A stretch of DNA of 64,000 nt from an uncultured Oscillospiraceae bacterium (GTDB lineage Bacteria; Bacillota; Clostridia; Oscillospirales; Ruminococcaceae): assembly GCA_900539195.1 (NCBI GenBank), contig UQBC01000009.1, positions 1-64,000 of the forward strand, read 5' to 3'. The notes under the pieces are model-generated. The model made no database searches and was not told the origin of the DNA. It saw only the letters and a list, made by a program, of their open reading frames with translations. Every line of letters starts with the position of its first letter. The stretch's first letter is position 1. This document shows positions 24,287 through 32,673 of the stretch, in pieces. Made by a program: the position numbers and the translations under genes.

Positions 24287-25051
24287 ATGCGGCTGCAAAC
24301 AACAGCCTACGAGATAAAAAGCGGGAAAGTATCATCGCCTGTACGCATTGCATTTGTTTCGGATCTGCACAACAGCCTTTTCGGGAAAAATCAGTCGGAG
24401 CTTAAAAATGCGATAGACGGTGCAAAACCCGATATAGTCGTATTCGGCGGAGATCTTGCAGATAAAACGCAGGACGACCTGCCCGAAAACTCATACATTC
24501 TTGTAAAATATCTCGTAAAGCGTTATCCGTGCTTCTACACTATCGGAAACCACGAAAATGCAAGGGGCGACAGCGCAAGGATAAAACAGCAGATGTCGGA
24601 CTTCGGAGTTACCGTGCTTGAAGGAAACGGTACGGTCATTAATATCAACGGAAACGAAACCGAAATCTGCGGAATATACGATGCTCACACCTATGACGAG
24701 GTAAACGGCGAGCTTGTAAACCAGCTTGATGCCGTGACTTCGGAAAAAGACAGCAAGCGTACAAGAATACTTATTGCACACTTTCCCGAACAGATAGACG
24801 AATATTTAAAAGGAAACTTCGATATAGTTCTATCGGGTCACGCTCACGGCGGTCAGTGGAGAATACCGGGCCTTATTGACGGCGTTTTTGCACCCGGTCA
24901 GGGAGTATTTCCAAAATACACGGCAGGCGTTTATATGCACGGCGACACCGCCCATATTGTCAGCAGAGGGCTTTGGAAGCCGTCGACATTGATAGCGGTA
25001 CCGAGGATATTCAATCGACCGGAACTTGTATTTGTTGATATTAAAAAATAA
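24287..25051 (+). CDS. Metallophosphoesterase (calcineurin-like, YkuE/YaeI type)
   Basis: The first standard in-frame start is ATG 24287, giving 254 residues, but the true protein probably begins near 24191 and carries a membrane anchor. The dimetal site is complete: 'FVSDLHN' (DxH), 'VFGGDLAD' (GD), 'TIGNHEN' (GNHE), 'IAHFPEQ' (H) and 'LSGHAHGGQ' (GHxH). Relatives hydrolyse phosphodiester or lipid phosphates such as UDP-diacylglucosamine; the substrate here is unknown. No ribosome site is seen before 24287, whereas AAGAGGTGAT precedes 24191. Probably in operon with the dCMP deaminase; ends at a terminator. Confidence 0.85.
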   Translation: MRLQTTAYEIKSGKVSSPVRIAFVSDLHNSLFGKNQSELKNAIDGAKPDIVVFGGDLADKTQDDLPENSYILVKYLVKRYPCFYTIGNHENARGDSARIKQQMSDFGVTVLEGNGTVININGNETEICGIYDAHTYDEVNGELVNQLDAVTSEKDSKRTRILIAHFPEQIDEYLKGNFDIVLSGHAHGGQWRIPGLIDGVFAPGQGVFPKYTAGVYMHGDTAHIVSRGLWKPSTLIAVPRIFNRPELVFVDIKK

Positions 25052-25055
25052 CATA

Positions 25056-25089
25056 AAAAACGGACGCTCTTTTGGGAGTGTCCGTTTTT
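25056..25089. terminator. Bidirectional terminator
   Basis: AAAAACGGACGCTC pairs with GGAGTGTCCGTTTTT (one G-U pair) between the convergent genes ending at 25051 and 25118. Confidence 0.88.
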
Positions 25090-25117
25090 ATGTCAATAGA
25101 GTATCTTGGCGCTTTTA

Positions 25118-26122
25118 TCAATCTCCGCCTTCGGCGGTGCCGTTATAAATCTTCACCAGCTTTTCGCCGATCTTCTTTATATCCATATTTTCAACAGCCT
25201 TGCGTCCGTTCTCACGCAGTGACGGGAGCTTGCCCTCATAAATCTCCTTTATCATACGCTCAAATTCGTCCTTATCCTTTGCCTTATAGCAATCCGTACC
25301 GCCGTTTAACCAGTCGAATACGGGGATATCACGGACAATAACGTTTGCCTTTGCCGCAAGCGCTTCAAGGAGCACTATACCCTCTGTTTCCTCTAAGGTA
25401 GGGAATATATACACGTCACAGCCGACATAAGCCTGTTTCAGCTCATCGGGCTGTACATAGCCTGCAAATGTGAGGTTAGGCAACTTTGTCTTTATCGCCT
25501 TTCTTATCTTGTGCGGTACGCTATAAAGCGGAGTTTTGCCGAACCAGATAAACTTATAGTCGGGCATATCCTTTGCCATCTGAACAAAATCGAGAAGACC
25601 CTTACGCTCAAAGTAAAGTCCTACGGAGATTACGACCTTGTCATCGTCTTTTAAACCGAACTTTTTGCGGAATGCCTCCCTGTCGTTTTCCTTAGGCTCA
25701 TATCTCGCAAGGTCAATACCGTTGGATACGGCATAGATCGGAGCAGTCAGTCCATAGCCTCTTATCAGCGACTTTGAATACTCGGTCGGGGTCACTATAA
25801 CATCGCCCCTGCGGTAGCAGCTGCATATCCACTTCTTGAAAAGCCCCGAAATAAGATTCGAGCCGATGAACGAATTACGGAAGTCCTCCTGCGTTGAGTG
25901 AGCGTGGTACACCACTCTCTTGCCCGCCTTTTTTGCTTTTTTCGCAAGATGCTTTGACTTAAGTCCGAGCGTGTTTATGTGAACAACATCGTAGCTGTCC
26001 TTAGGGTCGAGCGTATATTCTATGCCGTTAAGCTCCATAGCTCTCTGCTGGTGCATGATTGCTCTGCCAAGACCGGATATTTTGATAAGGTTCATACCTT
26101 CTGAAAACAGGAGTACCTTCAT
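25118..26122 (-). CDS. Family 4 glycosyltransferase, probable diacylglycerol glucosyltransferase
   Basis: This encodes 334 residues with a GT-B fold. The N-terminus 'MKVLLFSEGMNLIKISGLGRA' contains the glycine-rich acceptor loop; 'VVYHAHSTQEDFRNS' and 'PTEYSKSLI' follow. The C-domain has 'SVGLYFERKGLLDFV' and the EX7E motif in 'EETEGIVLLEALAA' that binds the nucleotide sugar. The pattern is close to monoglucosyldiacylglycerol synthases of Firmicutes, which glycosylate membrane lipids on the cytoplasmic face; the exact acceptor is inference. It is a single-gene unit. Confidence 0.85.
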   Translation of the reverse strand: MKVLLFSEGMNLIKISGLGRAIMHQQRAMELNGIEYTLDPKDSYDVVHINTLGLKSKHLAKKAKKAGKRVVYHAHSTQEDFRNSFIGSNLISGLFKKWICSCYRRGDVIVTPTEYSKSLIRGYGLTAPIYAVSNGIDLARYEPKENDREAFRKKFGLKDDDKVVISVGLYFERKGLLDFVQMAKDMPDYKFIWFGKTPLYSVPHKIRKAIKTKLPNLTFAGYVQPDELKQAYVGCDVYIFPTLEETEGIVLLEALAAKANVIVRDIPVFDWLNGGTDCYKAKDKDEFERMIKEIYEGKLPSLRENGRKAVENMDIKKIGEKLVKIYNGTAEGGD

Positions 26123-26205
26123 ATTAGTTTCCTTCCATATAATTACTGTGTGCGTAAACGTATAACAGATATTTTATCATAATTGCCGGGTATCGTCAAG
26201 TAATA

Positions 26206-26967
26206 TCAGGAATGATACCTTTCAAGGAACTGACGTGTACGCTCGTTCCGGCTGTTGTTGAATACCTCGTCGGGAGTGCCGTTCTCAATAACATATCCGC
26301 CGTCCATAAATATTACACGGTCGGAGATCTCGCTTGCAAACTGCATTTCGTGAGTTACAATAACCATAGTCATCTTTTCTTCCGCAAGGCTCTTTATTAC
26401 CTTTAATATCTCGCCGGTCAGCTCAGGGTCGAGCGCAGATGTCGGCTCATCAAAGAAAAGAAGCTCGGGGCTTAGTGCAAGCGCTCTTGCGATAGACACA
26501 CGCTGCTGCTGACCGCCCGACAGATTGCACGGGTATTCGTTTGCCTTGTCGGCAAGCCCCATTTTGCCGAGCAGCTCCATAGCCGTCTGTTCCGCCTGTG
26601 CCTTATCCTGCTTTAACACATGGACAGGTGCCTCTGTGATATTCTTCAGCACCGACATATGCGGAAACAGGTTGAAGTTCTGGAACACAAGACCGATCTT
26701 AAGCCTTATATCGTGGAGCGTTTTGTTGTCGGCATATACCGCCTTGCCGTTTTCATCGTTTCTTGTCATAGTGATGCCGCATATCTCGCACTCGCCGCTG
26801 TCTATCTTCTCAAACTGATTTATACAGCGAAGGAGCGTTGATTTTCCGCTTCCCGACGGGCCTATTATAGATATTACCTCGCCCTGCTCCACATTGAATG
26901 AAATATCGTTTAAAACTTCGAGCTTTCCGAAGCTCTTTGATAGATTCTTTACACTGAGTATTGACAT
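26206..26967 (-). CDS. Polar amino acid ABC transporter, ATP-binding protein
   Basis: This encodes 253 residues with Walker A 'GPSGSGKST' (about residues 34-42), Q-loop 'GLVFQNFNLFPHMSVLKNI', signature 'LSGGQQQRVSIARALA', Walker B 'LLFFDEPTSALDP' and the H-loop 'VTHEM'. The form is that of GlnQ/HisP-type ATPases. The partner permease gene ends 12 bases upstream. No solute-binding protein gene is adjacent, so specificity cannot be read from context. Confidence 0.93.
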   Translation of the reverse strand: MSILSVKNLSKSFGKLEVLNDISFNVEQGEVISIIGPSGSGKSTLLRCINQFEKIDSGECEICGITMTRNDENGKAVYADNKTLHDIRLKIGLVFQNFNLFPHMSVLKNITEAPVHVLKQDKAQAEQTAMELLGKMGLADKANEYPCNLSGGQQQRVSIARALALSPELLFFDEPTSALDPELTGEILKVIKSLAEEKMTMVIVTHEMQFASEISDRVIFMDGGYVIENGTPDEVFNNSRNERTRQFLERYHS

Positions 26968-26979
26968 TCCGCCTGCTCC

Positions 26980-27687
26980 TTATCTGTAGTAATTCAGTTT
27001 CTTTTCGATAAAGCCGAACAGTGCCGTGAGCACAGTAGCCATAACGAAATAGAAAACACCTGCAATAAACAGCGGAACGAGCGAGCTGTAGTTCATCATC
27101 TGCTGTTTTGCCGCAAGCATTATTTCCGAGTAAGCAACGACATTTGCAAGCGATGTATCCTTTACAAGCGTAATTACTTCGTTTGACGACGCAGGAACGA
27201 TACGCTTTATTACCTGCGGGAGAATTATCCTGAAAAACGTCTGTGCCTTTGTCATTCCCAGAGCCGCCGCCGCTTCATACTGACCTCTCGGTATAGATTC
27301 TATACCGCCTCTGAATATCTCGGCAAAATATGCCGCATAGTTCAGCACGAATGCGATAATTACCATAGTGAACATAAAGCTCTCTGCGGCAGGATCGACA
27401 CCACTCAGCAGGCTTTCCACGAATCCGCCCGAGCCTTTGGTAGCCGTCTTTAAAAACGGCAGTGCATAGTAGACAACTATGATCTGTAGCATAAGCGGTG
27501 TTCCGCGCATTATGAGTATGTATAGATTTGTAAGCCACGATATTGGCTTGAACCTGCACATCTTCAGCGCCGCAACGACAAGTCCGAGCGGTATTGAAAA
27601 AAGCAGCGTAAAGCCGAAAATTTTCAGTGTGGGGATAAGATTTTCGAGGAGTATCCCCGTAACCTTCATTATCTGTTCGCCGGTCAT
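26980..27687 (-). CDS. Polar amino acid ABC transporter, permease
   Basis: This encodes 235 residues with five to six membrane segments. It carries the HisM/GlnP motif 'YAAYFAEIFRGGIESIPRGQYEAAAALGM' (about residues 118-146), the EAA loop that contacts the ATPase, and 'LYILIMRGTPLMLQI' in the first half. The ATG is preceded by AAGGATGATT. First gene of a two-gene unit; the binding protein must be encoded elsewhere or be absent. Import of an amino acid is expected. Confidence 0.92.
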   Translation of the reverse strand: MTGEQIMKVTGILLENLIPTLKIFGFTLLFSIPLGLVVAALKMCRFKPISWLTNLYILIMRGTPLMLQIIVVYYALPFLKTATKGSGGFVESLLSGVDPAAESFMFTMVIIAFVLNYAAYFAEIFRGGIESIPRGQYEAAAALGMTKAQTFFRIILPQVIKRIVPASSNEVITLVKDTSLANVVAYSEIMLAAKQQMMNYSSLVPLFIAGVFYFVMATVLTALFGFIEKKLNYYR

Positions 27688-27925
27688 ATTTCAATCATCC
27701 TTAATTTAATTATAATTCATCATGGTAAAGCGATAATTCGCTATTACGGCAGTATATTATTATTGTACCATAGATAAAGGGGTATTTGCAAGTAAAAGAT
27801 GAAAAAACGCAGGAATTTAACAGAGGAAAAATATGCAGAGCGGCAGCAACAAATAGATTAGTCGAAATTTACAAAAATTTTTCTTCATTTTCGGTACATA
27901 AAAACAAAAAAATTTAAAAAAACAC

Positions 27926-27954
27926 TGGAAAAGTAGAATAAAATCTGTTATAAT
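27926..27954 (+). promoter_or_regulatory. Promoter candidate for ppdK
   Basis: TATAAT (27949-27954) is clear; the -35 position 17 bases upstream is TGGAAA, a weak match. The gap 27688-28053 is otherwise AT-rich with no coding gene. Confidence 0.55.
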
Positions 27955-27974
27955 ACTTATTGTATGGCTGAGAA

Positions 27975-28017
27975 GTCTGTAATTCTGCCGGTTGTGGCAG
28001 AGATGGAAAATTCAGAC
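27975..28017 (+). other. Structured 5' leader of ppdK
   Basis: TCTGCC (27984-27989) and GGCAGA (27996-28001) form an inner stem, and GTCTG near 27975 can pair with CAGAC near 28013. It lies between promoter and ribosome site (AGGAGG). No known riboswitch class was recognised. Confidence 0.4.
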
Positions 28018-28053
28018 AAACGGCCGGAATAATAATTTAGGAGGAACCCCCCA

Positions 28054-30684
28054 ATGGCACATAAGTATTGCTACCTCTTCTCAGAGGGTAATGCTACAAT
28101 GAGAGAGCTTCTCGGCGGTAAGGGTGCAAACCTTGCAGAAATGACCAACATTGGTCTTCCCGTACCCCAGGGCTTCACAATTTCAACAGAGGCTTGTACA
28201 AAGTACTACGAAGACGGCCGTAAGATCAACGATGAGATCATGGCTGAAATCAACGAATACATCGTAAAGATGGAAGGCATCACAGGCAAGAAGTTCGGTG
28301 ATAAGGAAAATCCCCTGCTCGTATCTGTACGTTCAGGTGCAAGAGCTTCTATGCCCGGTATGATGGACACAATCCTTAACCTCGGTCTTAACGAGGACGT
28401 TGTTGCAGTAATGGCTGAAAAGTCAGGCAACGAGAGATGGGCTTGGGACTGCTACAGAAGATTTATCCAGATGTACTCCGACGTCGTTATGGAAGTCGGC
28501 AAGAAGTACTTCGAAGAGCTCATCGACAAGATGAAGGCTGAAAAGGGCGTTACACAGGACGTTGAGCTTGACGCTAACGACTTAAAGAAGCTTGCTGGTC
28601 AGTTCAAGGCTGAATACAAGGCTAAGATCGGCGAAGATTTCCCCTCTGATCCTAAGGAACAGCTGATGGGCGCTATCAAGGCAGTATTCCGTTCATGGGA
28701 CAACCCCAGAGCTAACGTATACAGACGTGACAACGATATCCCTTACTCATGGGGTACAGCCGTAAACGTACAGTCTATGGCATTCGGTAACATGGGTGAC
28801 GACTGCGGTACAGGTGTTGCATTCACTCGTGACCCTGCTACAGGCGCTAAGGGTCTGTTCGGTGAGTTCTTAACAAACGCACAGGGCGAAGACGTTGTTG
28901 CAGGTGTTCGTACACCTATGCATATTCAGGAAATGGAACAGAAGTTCCCTGAGGCTTTCAAGGAGTTCACAGAAGTTTGCAAGACTCTTGAAGACCACTA
29001 CAGAGATATGCAGGATATGGAGTTCACAGTTGAACACGGTAAGCTCTATATGCTCCAGACAAGAAACGGTAAGAGAACAGCTCAGGCTGCTCTGAAGATC
29101 GCTTGTGACCTCGTTGACGAAGGCATGAGAACAGAAGAAGAAGCTGTTGCTATGATCGATCCCCGTAACCTTGATACACTTCTTCACCCCCAGTTCGACG
29201 CAAAGGCACTTAAGGCCGCTACACCTATCGGCAAGGGTCTCGGCGCTTCTCCCGGAGCTGCTTGCGGTAAGATCGTATTCACAGCTGAAGACGCTGTAGA
29301 GTGGGCTGATAGAGGCGAAAAGGTAGTTCTGGTTCGTCTTGAAACATCACCTGAGGATATTACAGGTATGAAGGCTGCTCAGGGTATCCTGACAGTTCGT
29401 GGCGGTATGACATCACACGCAGCCGTTGTTGCTCGTGGTATGGGTGAGTGCTGCGTTTCCGGTTGCTCTGCAATCAATATGGATGAAGCTAACAAGAAGT
29501 TTGAGCTTGGCGGCAAGACATTCGTTGAAGGCGATGTAATCTCTATCGACGGTACAACAGGTAACATCTATGACGGTGCTATCGCTACTGTTGACGCTCA
29601 GATCGCAGGCGAATTCGGCAGAATCATGGCTTGGGCTGACAAGTACAGAGTTCTGAAGGTAAGAACAAACGCTGATACTCCCGCTGACGCTAAGAAGGCA
29701 AGAGAACTCGGCGCTGAAGGTATCGGTCTTTGCCGTACAGAGCATATGTTCTTTGAAGCTGACAGAATCGCCGCTTTCCGTGAGATGATCTGCTCAGATA
29801 CAGTTGAAGAAAGAGAAGCTGCACTCGCTAAGATCGAACCTATGCAGCAGGCTGACTTCGAGGCTCTTTACGAAGCACTTGAAGGTTGCCCCGTAACAAT
29901 CAGATTCCTTGATCCTCCTCTGCACGAATTCGTTCCTACAGAAGAAGCTGACATCGAGGCTCTCGCTAAGGCTCAGGGCAAGTCAGTTGAAACAATCAAG
30001 AACATCATCGCATCTCTCCACGAGTTCAACCCCATGATGGGTCACAGAGGATGCCGTCTTGCAGTAACATATCCTGAAATTGCTAAGATGCAGACTAAGG
30101 CTGTTATCAAGGCTGCATTAAACGTTAAGAAGAATCACCCCGACTGGACAATCGTTCCTGAGATCATGATTCCTCTGGTTGGCGATGTTAAGGAGCTCAA
30201 GTACGTTAAGAACTTCGTTGTTGAAACAGCTGACGCTGTTATCAAGGAAGCCGGCGCTGACCTCAAGTATGAAGTTGGTACAATGATCGAGATCCCCAGA
30301 GCAGCACTTACAGCTGACGAGATCGCTAAGGAAGCTGAGTTCTTCTGCTTCGGTACTAACGACCTTACACAGATGACATACGGCTTCTCTCGTGATGACG
30401 CAGGCAAGTTCCTTAACGCTTACTATGACGCTAAGATCTTCGAGAACGATCCCTTTGCTAAGCTCGACCAGACAGGCGTTGGCAAGCTGATGGAAATGGC
30501 TATCAAGCTTGGTAAGGCTACACGTCCTGATATGCACATTGGTATCTGCGGCGAGCACGGCGGTGATCCCTCATCTGTTGAGTTCTGCCACAAGATCGGT
30601 CTGACATATGTTTCATGCTCACCATTCCGTGTACCGATCGCAAGACTTGCAGCAGCTCAGGCAGCTATCGCTGACAAGAAGTAA
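28054..30684 (+). CDS. ppdK: Pyruvate, phosphate dikinase
   Basis: Converts PEP, AMP and PPi to pyruvate, ATP and Pi (reversible), the usual PPi-linked glycolytic step in cellulolytic and gut Clostridia. The 876-residue protein has the N-terminal ATP-grasp domain ('GGKGANLAEMTNIGLPVPQGF', 'RSGARASMPGMMDTILNLG'), the phosphohistidine domain with 'GGMTSHAAVVARGMG' (catalytic His about residue 455) and the C-terminal PEP/pyruvate TIM barrel ('GIGLCRTEHMFF', 'CFGTNDLTQMTYGFSRDD', 'ICGEHGGDP'). AGGAGGA precedes the ATG. Codon use is extremely biased to C-ending and GCT/GTT codons, more than any neighbour, which indicates very high expression. Confidence 0.97.
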   Translation: MAHKYCYLFSEGNATMRELLGGKGANLAEMTNIGLPVPQGFTISTEACTKYYEDGRKINDEIMAEINEYIVKMEGITGKKFGDKENPLLVSVRSGARASMPGMMDTILNLGLNEDVVAVMAEKSGNERWAWDCYRRFIQMYSDVVMEVGKKYFEELIDKMKAEKGVTQDVELDANDLKKLAGQFKAEYKAKIGEDFPSDPKEQLMGAIKAVFRSWDNPRANVYRRDNDIPYSWGTAVNVQSMAFGNMGDDCGTGVAFTRDPATGAKGLFGEFLTNAQGEDVVAGVRTPMHIQEMEQKFPEAFKEFTEVCKTLEDHYRDMQDMEFTVEHGKLYMLQTRNGKRTAQAALKIACDLVDEGMRTEEEAVAMIDPRNLDTLLHPQFDAKALKAATPIGKGLGASPGAACGKIVFTAEDAVEWADRGEKVVLVRLETSPEDITGMKAAQGILTVRGGMTSHAAVVARGMGECCVSGCSAINMDEANKKFELGGKTFVEGDVISIDGTTGNIYDGAIATVDAQIAGEFGRIMAWADKYRVLKVRTNADTPADAKKARELGAEGIGLCRTEHMFFEADRIAAFREMICSDTVEEREAALAKIEPMQQADFEALYEALEGCPVTIRFLDPPLHEFVPTEEADIEALAKAQGKSVETIKNIIASLHEFNPMMGHRGCRLAVTYPEIAKMQTKAVIKAALNVKKNHPDWTIVPEIMIPLVGDVKELKYVKNFVVETADAVIKEAGADLKYEVGTMIEIPRAALTADEIAKEAEFFCFGTNDLTQMTYGFSRDDAGKFLNAYYDAKIFENDPFAKLDQTGVGKLMEMAIKLGKATRPDMHIGICGEHGGDPSSVEFCHKIGLTYVSCSPFRVPIARLAAAQAAIADKK

Positions 30685-30710
30685 TTAAAGTATAAATACG
30701 GATAACGTAT

Positions 30711-30752
30711 GATACGCCGCCCTGCCCGAAAGGACAGGGCGGTTTTGCGTAT
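30711..30752 (+). terminator. Terminator of ppdK
   Basis: CCGCCCTG (30717-30724) pairs with CAGGGCGG (30735-30742) with a GAAA-containing loop, then TTTT. GATACG/CGTATC on the flanks can extend the pairing. Confidence 0.88.
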
Positions 30753-30767
30753 CCGGAAAAGCAGGTA

Positions 30768-31022
30768 GGCATCATATTTGCAACGCCGGTATACCGGTGG
30801 AGAATGACTTTCCGCTTGAATACGGTTATATACTAACGCTGCTGCAAGGGTATGCAGTTTAATGGCAAGAAAGCAGGTCTTATCAATATCTGCGGCGCTC
30901 CGACAGACAGCCTATAGTATTAGCTGATAAGCAAACAGTTCAAGTACACGGCGGACTGTCTAATCTGGAAAATTGTATTTGATATGTGTTCAGTGCTGAC
31001 AGAACAGATACCAAAGCTTTAA
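30768..31022 (+). pseudogene. Decayed flavodoxin/NADPH-dependent FMN reductase family gene
   Basis: One reading frame from about 30768 shows recognisable homology to NAD(P)H-dependent FMN reductase/flavodoxin-like proteins: 'GIIFATPVYRWRMT', later 'QFNGKKAGLINICGAPTDSL' and 'LISKQFKYTADCLIWKIVFD'. The frame is kept throughout but broken by TAA (after 'NTVIY'), two TAG near 'DSL' and a final TAA at 31020. The N-terminal half with the FMN-binding loop is missing, replaced by the ppdK terminator. It is thus a 5'-truncated gene with in-frame stop mutations. Sits between ppdK and an ECF sigma operon. A functional protein is very unlikely. Confidence 0.75.
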
Positions 31023-31068
31023 ATAAGCTTGAAAATTCAGAATAAAACATTAAATATGCTATTTTTTC

Positions 31069-31109
31069 TTTTCAGCCGCCTGTTTTTCGGGCGGCTGAAA
31101 AATTTTTTT
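31069..31109 (+). terminator. Terminator hairpin after the pseudogene
   Basis: TTTTCAGCCGCC (31069-31080) pairs with GGCGGCTGAAAA (31090-31101), followed by a run of seven T. Probably the old terminator of the decayed gene; it insulates the sigma operon. Confidence 0.85.
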
Positions 31110-31120
31110 AAAAAAATGTC

Positions 31121-31170
31121 GATTTTATTGCAAGGTTTTTGCTTTTCAAACGTTATTATATATGAGGGGC
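31121..31170 (+). promoter_or_regulatory. ECF-type promoter block, copy 1 (before sigma operon)
   Basis: The ~49-bp block beginning GATTTTATTGCAAGGTTTTT and ending GAGGGG is almost identical to 32587-32635. Candidate elements are GCAAGG (-35) and CGTT (-10) 15 bases apart. It lies about 165 bases before the sigma gene, with a further sigma-A promoter between. Confidence 0.6.
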
Positions 31171-31251
31171 AAAATATTTCCGCTGTTTTCAAAGAATTAT
31201 TGCGTTGTCCGCACTGTTATGATAAAACTTATAACTTCCCGTCATTTTATG

Positions 31252-31280
31252 TTGACAATCGTTATAACTGCTGATAAAAT
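31252..31280 (+). promoter_or_regulatory. Sigma-A promoter for the ECF sigma operon
   Basis: TTGACA (31252-31257), 17 bases, TAAAAT (31275-31280), about 55 bases before the gene. Confidence 0.75.
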
Positions 31281-31337
31281 AGATATTAAACAAACTATAG
31301 TATATTATACGGATTGTTGCTGAGTGGGGTGATGGTT

Positions 31338-31883
31338 TTGCTTTGTGCATATCTTGCAATGGTTGACAGCGACGACGAAAAAGAATTCGTTGCCTACCTT
31401 TACAAAAAATATAAAGCTTACCTGTTCAGTGTGAGCCTGTCTATTCTTCACAACTATCCGGACGCGGAAGACGCAGTGCACGAAACGTTCGTGCGTGTAA
31501 TCAATAACCTGCCAAAAATCAAGAATACAGACCCGGATAAAACCAAAAGCTTTATAACCGTCATAATACGCAATCTGTGCTACGACATTGTAAGAAAGAA
31601 TAATCATCGTTCTTTTGAAAACGATTATGAAACCGACGAGCGTTATTTTTCGGACACGGTCAAAGAAGCCGAAACCAAACTTGATTTTGAAACGGTTATA
31701 AAAAATATCAGTAAACTTTCACCGGCACTCAAAAATATATCAACATTATATTTTGTCTTACAATACTCAGTAAGTGAAATCTGCGAAATACTCGGCGTCA
31801 GCGAGGATGCTGTATATTCTGCTGTTTCACGTTCAAGAAAAATTCTGTCAGAAAAGCAACAGGAAGGAGATATCAATGACTGA
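31338..31883 (+). CDS. ECF-type RNA polymerase sigma factor
   Basis: About 181 residues from a TTG at 31338, chosen because GGGGTGAT lies four bases upstream and the product then begins 'LCAYLAMVDSDDEKEF' in line with related factors. Starts at 31314 (TTG) or 31332 (ATG) are alternatives. Region 2 is 'YKAYLFSVSLSILHNYPDAEDAVHETFVRVINNLPKI' (about residues 24-60); region 4 is 'LYFVLQYSVSEICEILGVSEDAVYSAVSRSRKIL'. It overlaps the next gene by 8 bases. The operon and a downstream secreted-protein gene share a near-identical promoter block, pointing to autoregulation. Confidence 0.87.
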   Translation: MLCAYLAMVDSDDEKEFVAYLYKKYKAYLFSVSLSILHNYPDAEDAVHETFVRVINNLPKIKNTDPDKTKSFITVIIRNLCYDIVRKNNHRSFENDYETDERYFSDTVKEAETKLDFETVIKNISKLSPALKNISTLYFVLQYSVSEICEILGVSEDAVYSAVSRSRKILSEKQQEGDIND

Positions 31884-32574
31884 CGACATCATAATAGCAC
31901 AGGCGCTTGAAGCGGAGCTTCGTGCCGATATACAAGCCTACGACAAACTGCCGCAATATAAAGTCCCCCGACGTCTTGACAAACGAATATCAAAGCTTAT
32001 CAGAAACAGTGAGAAAACTCAAAAAACAAAGCGGCAACACAAACCTGTTACCATAAAGCGCCGCTTGCTGATAGCCGCCATAATAGTAGCTGTCATGGCG
32101 GTACTCACCGGCGGAATCACGGTTATAACCAGACATCTCGGAGCATTTACTGTAAAGCAGTACGATATTTTTTCTATGCTCACAATAAGCAATATAGAAG
32201 ACAGTCCGCTTGTACTTACAGAAAAATACCGTCTGGTTATGGATGATTCGCAATACACCAAAAAGGTCGTAGACGATTACGAATTTGTTTATACTATGTT
32301 CTATTCCGATAAAGCAAACGAAAAGTACCTATGCTTTTCGCAGTCCGTAAAGGGTATGTATGAAACGGTGCGGCTGAATACGGAAAACGCAATAACTTAT
32401 CCCGAAACGGTTAAGCTTGATGACAACAATAGAAATGCCATCTATTTTGAAACCTACAATCGTGAAAAAGTACTCATCTGGGAACTTGATGAGTCAATAA
32501 TAGAAATCGTCGGCTCCGGATTTAGTAAAAACGAACTAATCGAACTATCGAAATTTGTTAAAAAAGTAGAATAA
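31876..32574 (+). CDS. Membrane protein, probable cognate anti-sigma factor (DUF4367-like outer domain)
   Basis: This encodes 232 residues from the ATG at 31876 (AGGAAGGAG upstream), overlapping the sigma stop by 8 bases. It has a cytoplasmic N-terminus of ~65 residues, one membrane helix ('LLIAAIIVAVMAVLTGGITVI'), then a ~140-residue outer domain whose end 'VLIWELDESIIEIVGSGFSKNELIELSKFV' resembles the DUF4367 domain common in sigma-linked sensors. By topology and overlap it probably holds the sigma factor at the membrane and senses an outside signal; no experimental basis in this sequence. Confidence 0.75.
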   Translation: MTDDIIIAQALEAELRADIQAYDKLPQYKVPRRLDKRISKLIRNSEKTQKTKRQHKPVTIKRRLLIAAIIVAVMAVLTGGITVITRHLGAFTVKQYDIFSMLTISNIEDSPLVLTEKYRLVMDDSQYTKKVVDDYEFVYTMFYSDKANEKYLCFSQSVKGMYETVRLNTENAITYPETVKLDDNNRNAIYFETYNREKVLIWELDESIIEIVGSGFSKNELIELSKFVKKVE

Positions 32575-32586
32575 TAAAAATTTTCT

Positions 32587-32635
32587 GATTTTATTGCAAG
32601 GTTTTTGCTTTTCATACGTTCTTATTATAGAGGGG
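32587..32635 (+). promoter_or_regulatory. ECF-type promoter block, copy 2 (before secreted protein gene)
   Basis: Near-identical to 31121-31170 (shared GATTTTATTGCAAGGTTTTT, GCTTTTCA, ACGTT and GAGGGG). It starts 12 bases after the anti-sigma stop and ends 38 bases before the ATG at 32674. Confidence 0.65.
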
Positions 32636-32673
32636 TAACTCTCTGATATTAAAATTTAAGGAGAAAAAAACGT

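Noticed and set aside
31029..31274. 81-codon frame after the pseudogene
   Set aside because: It runs through a terminator hairpin and the ECF promoter block, so coding is implausible.
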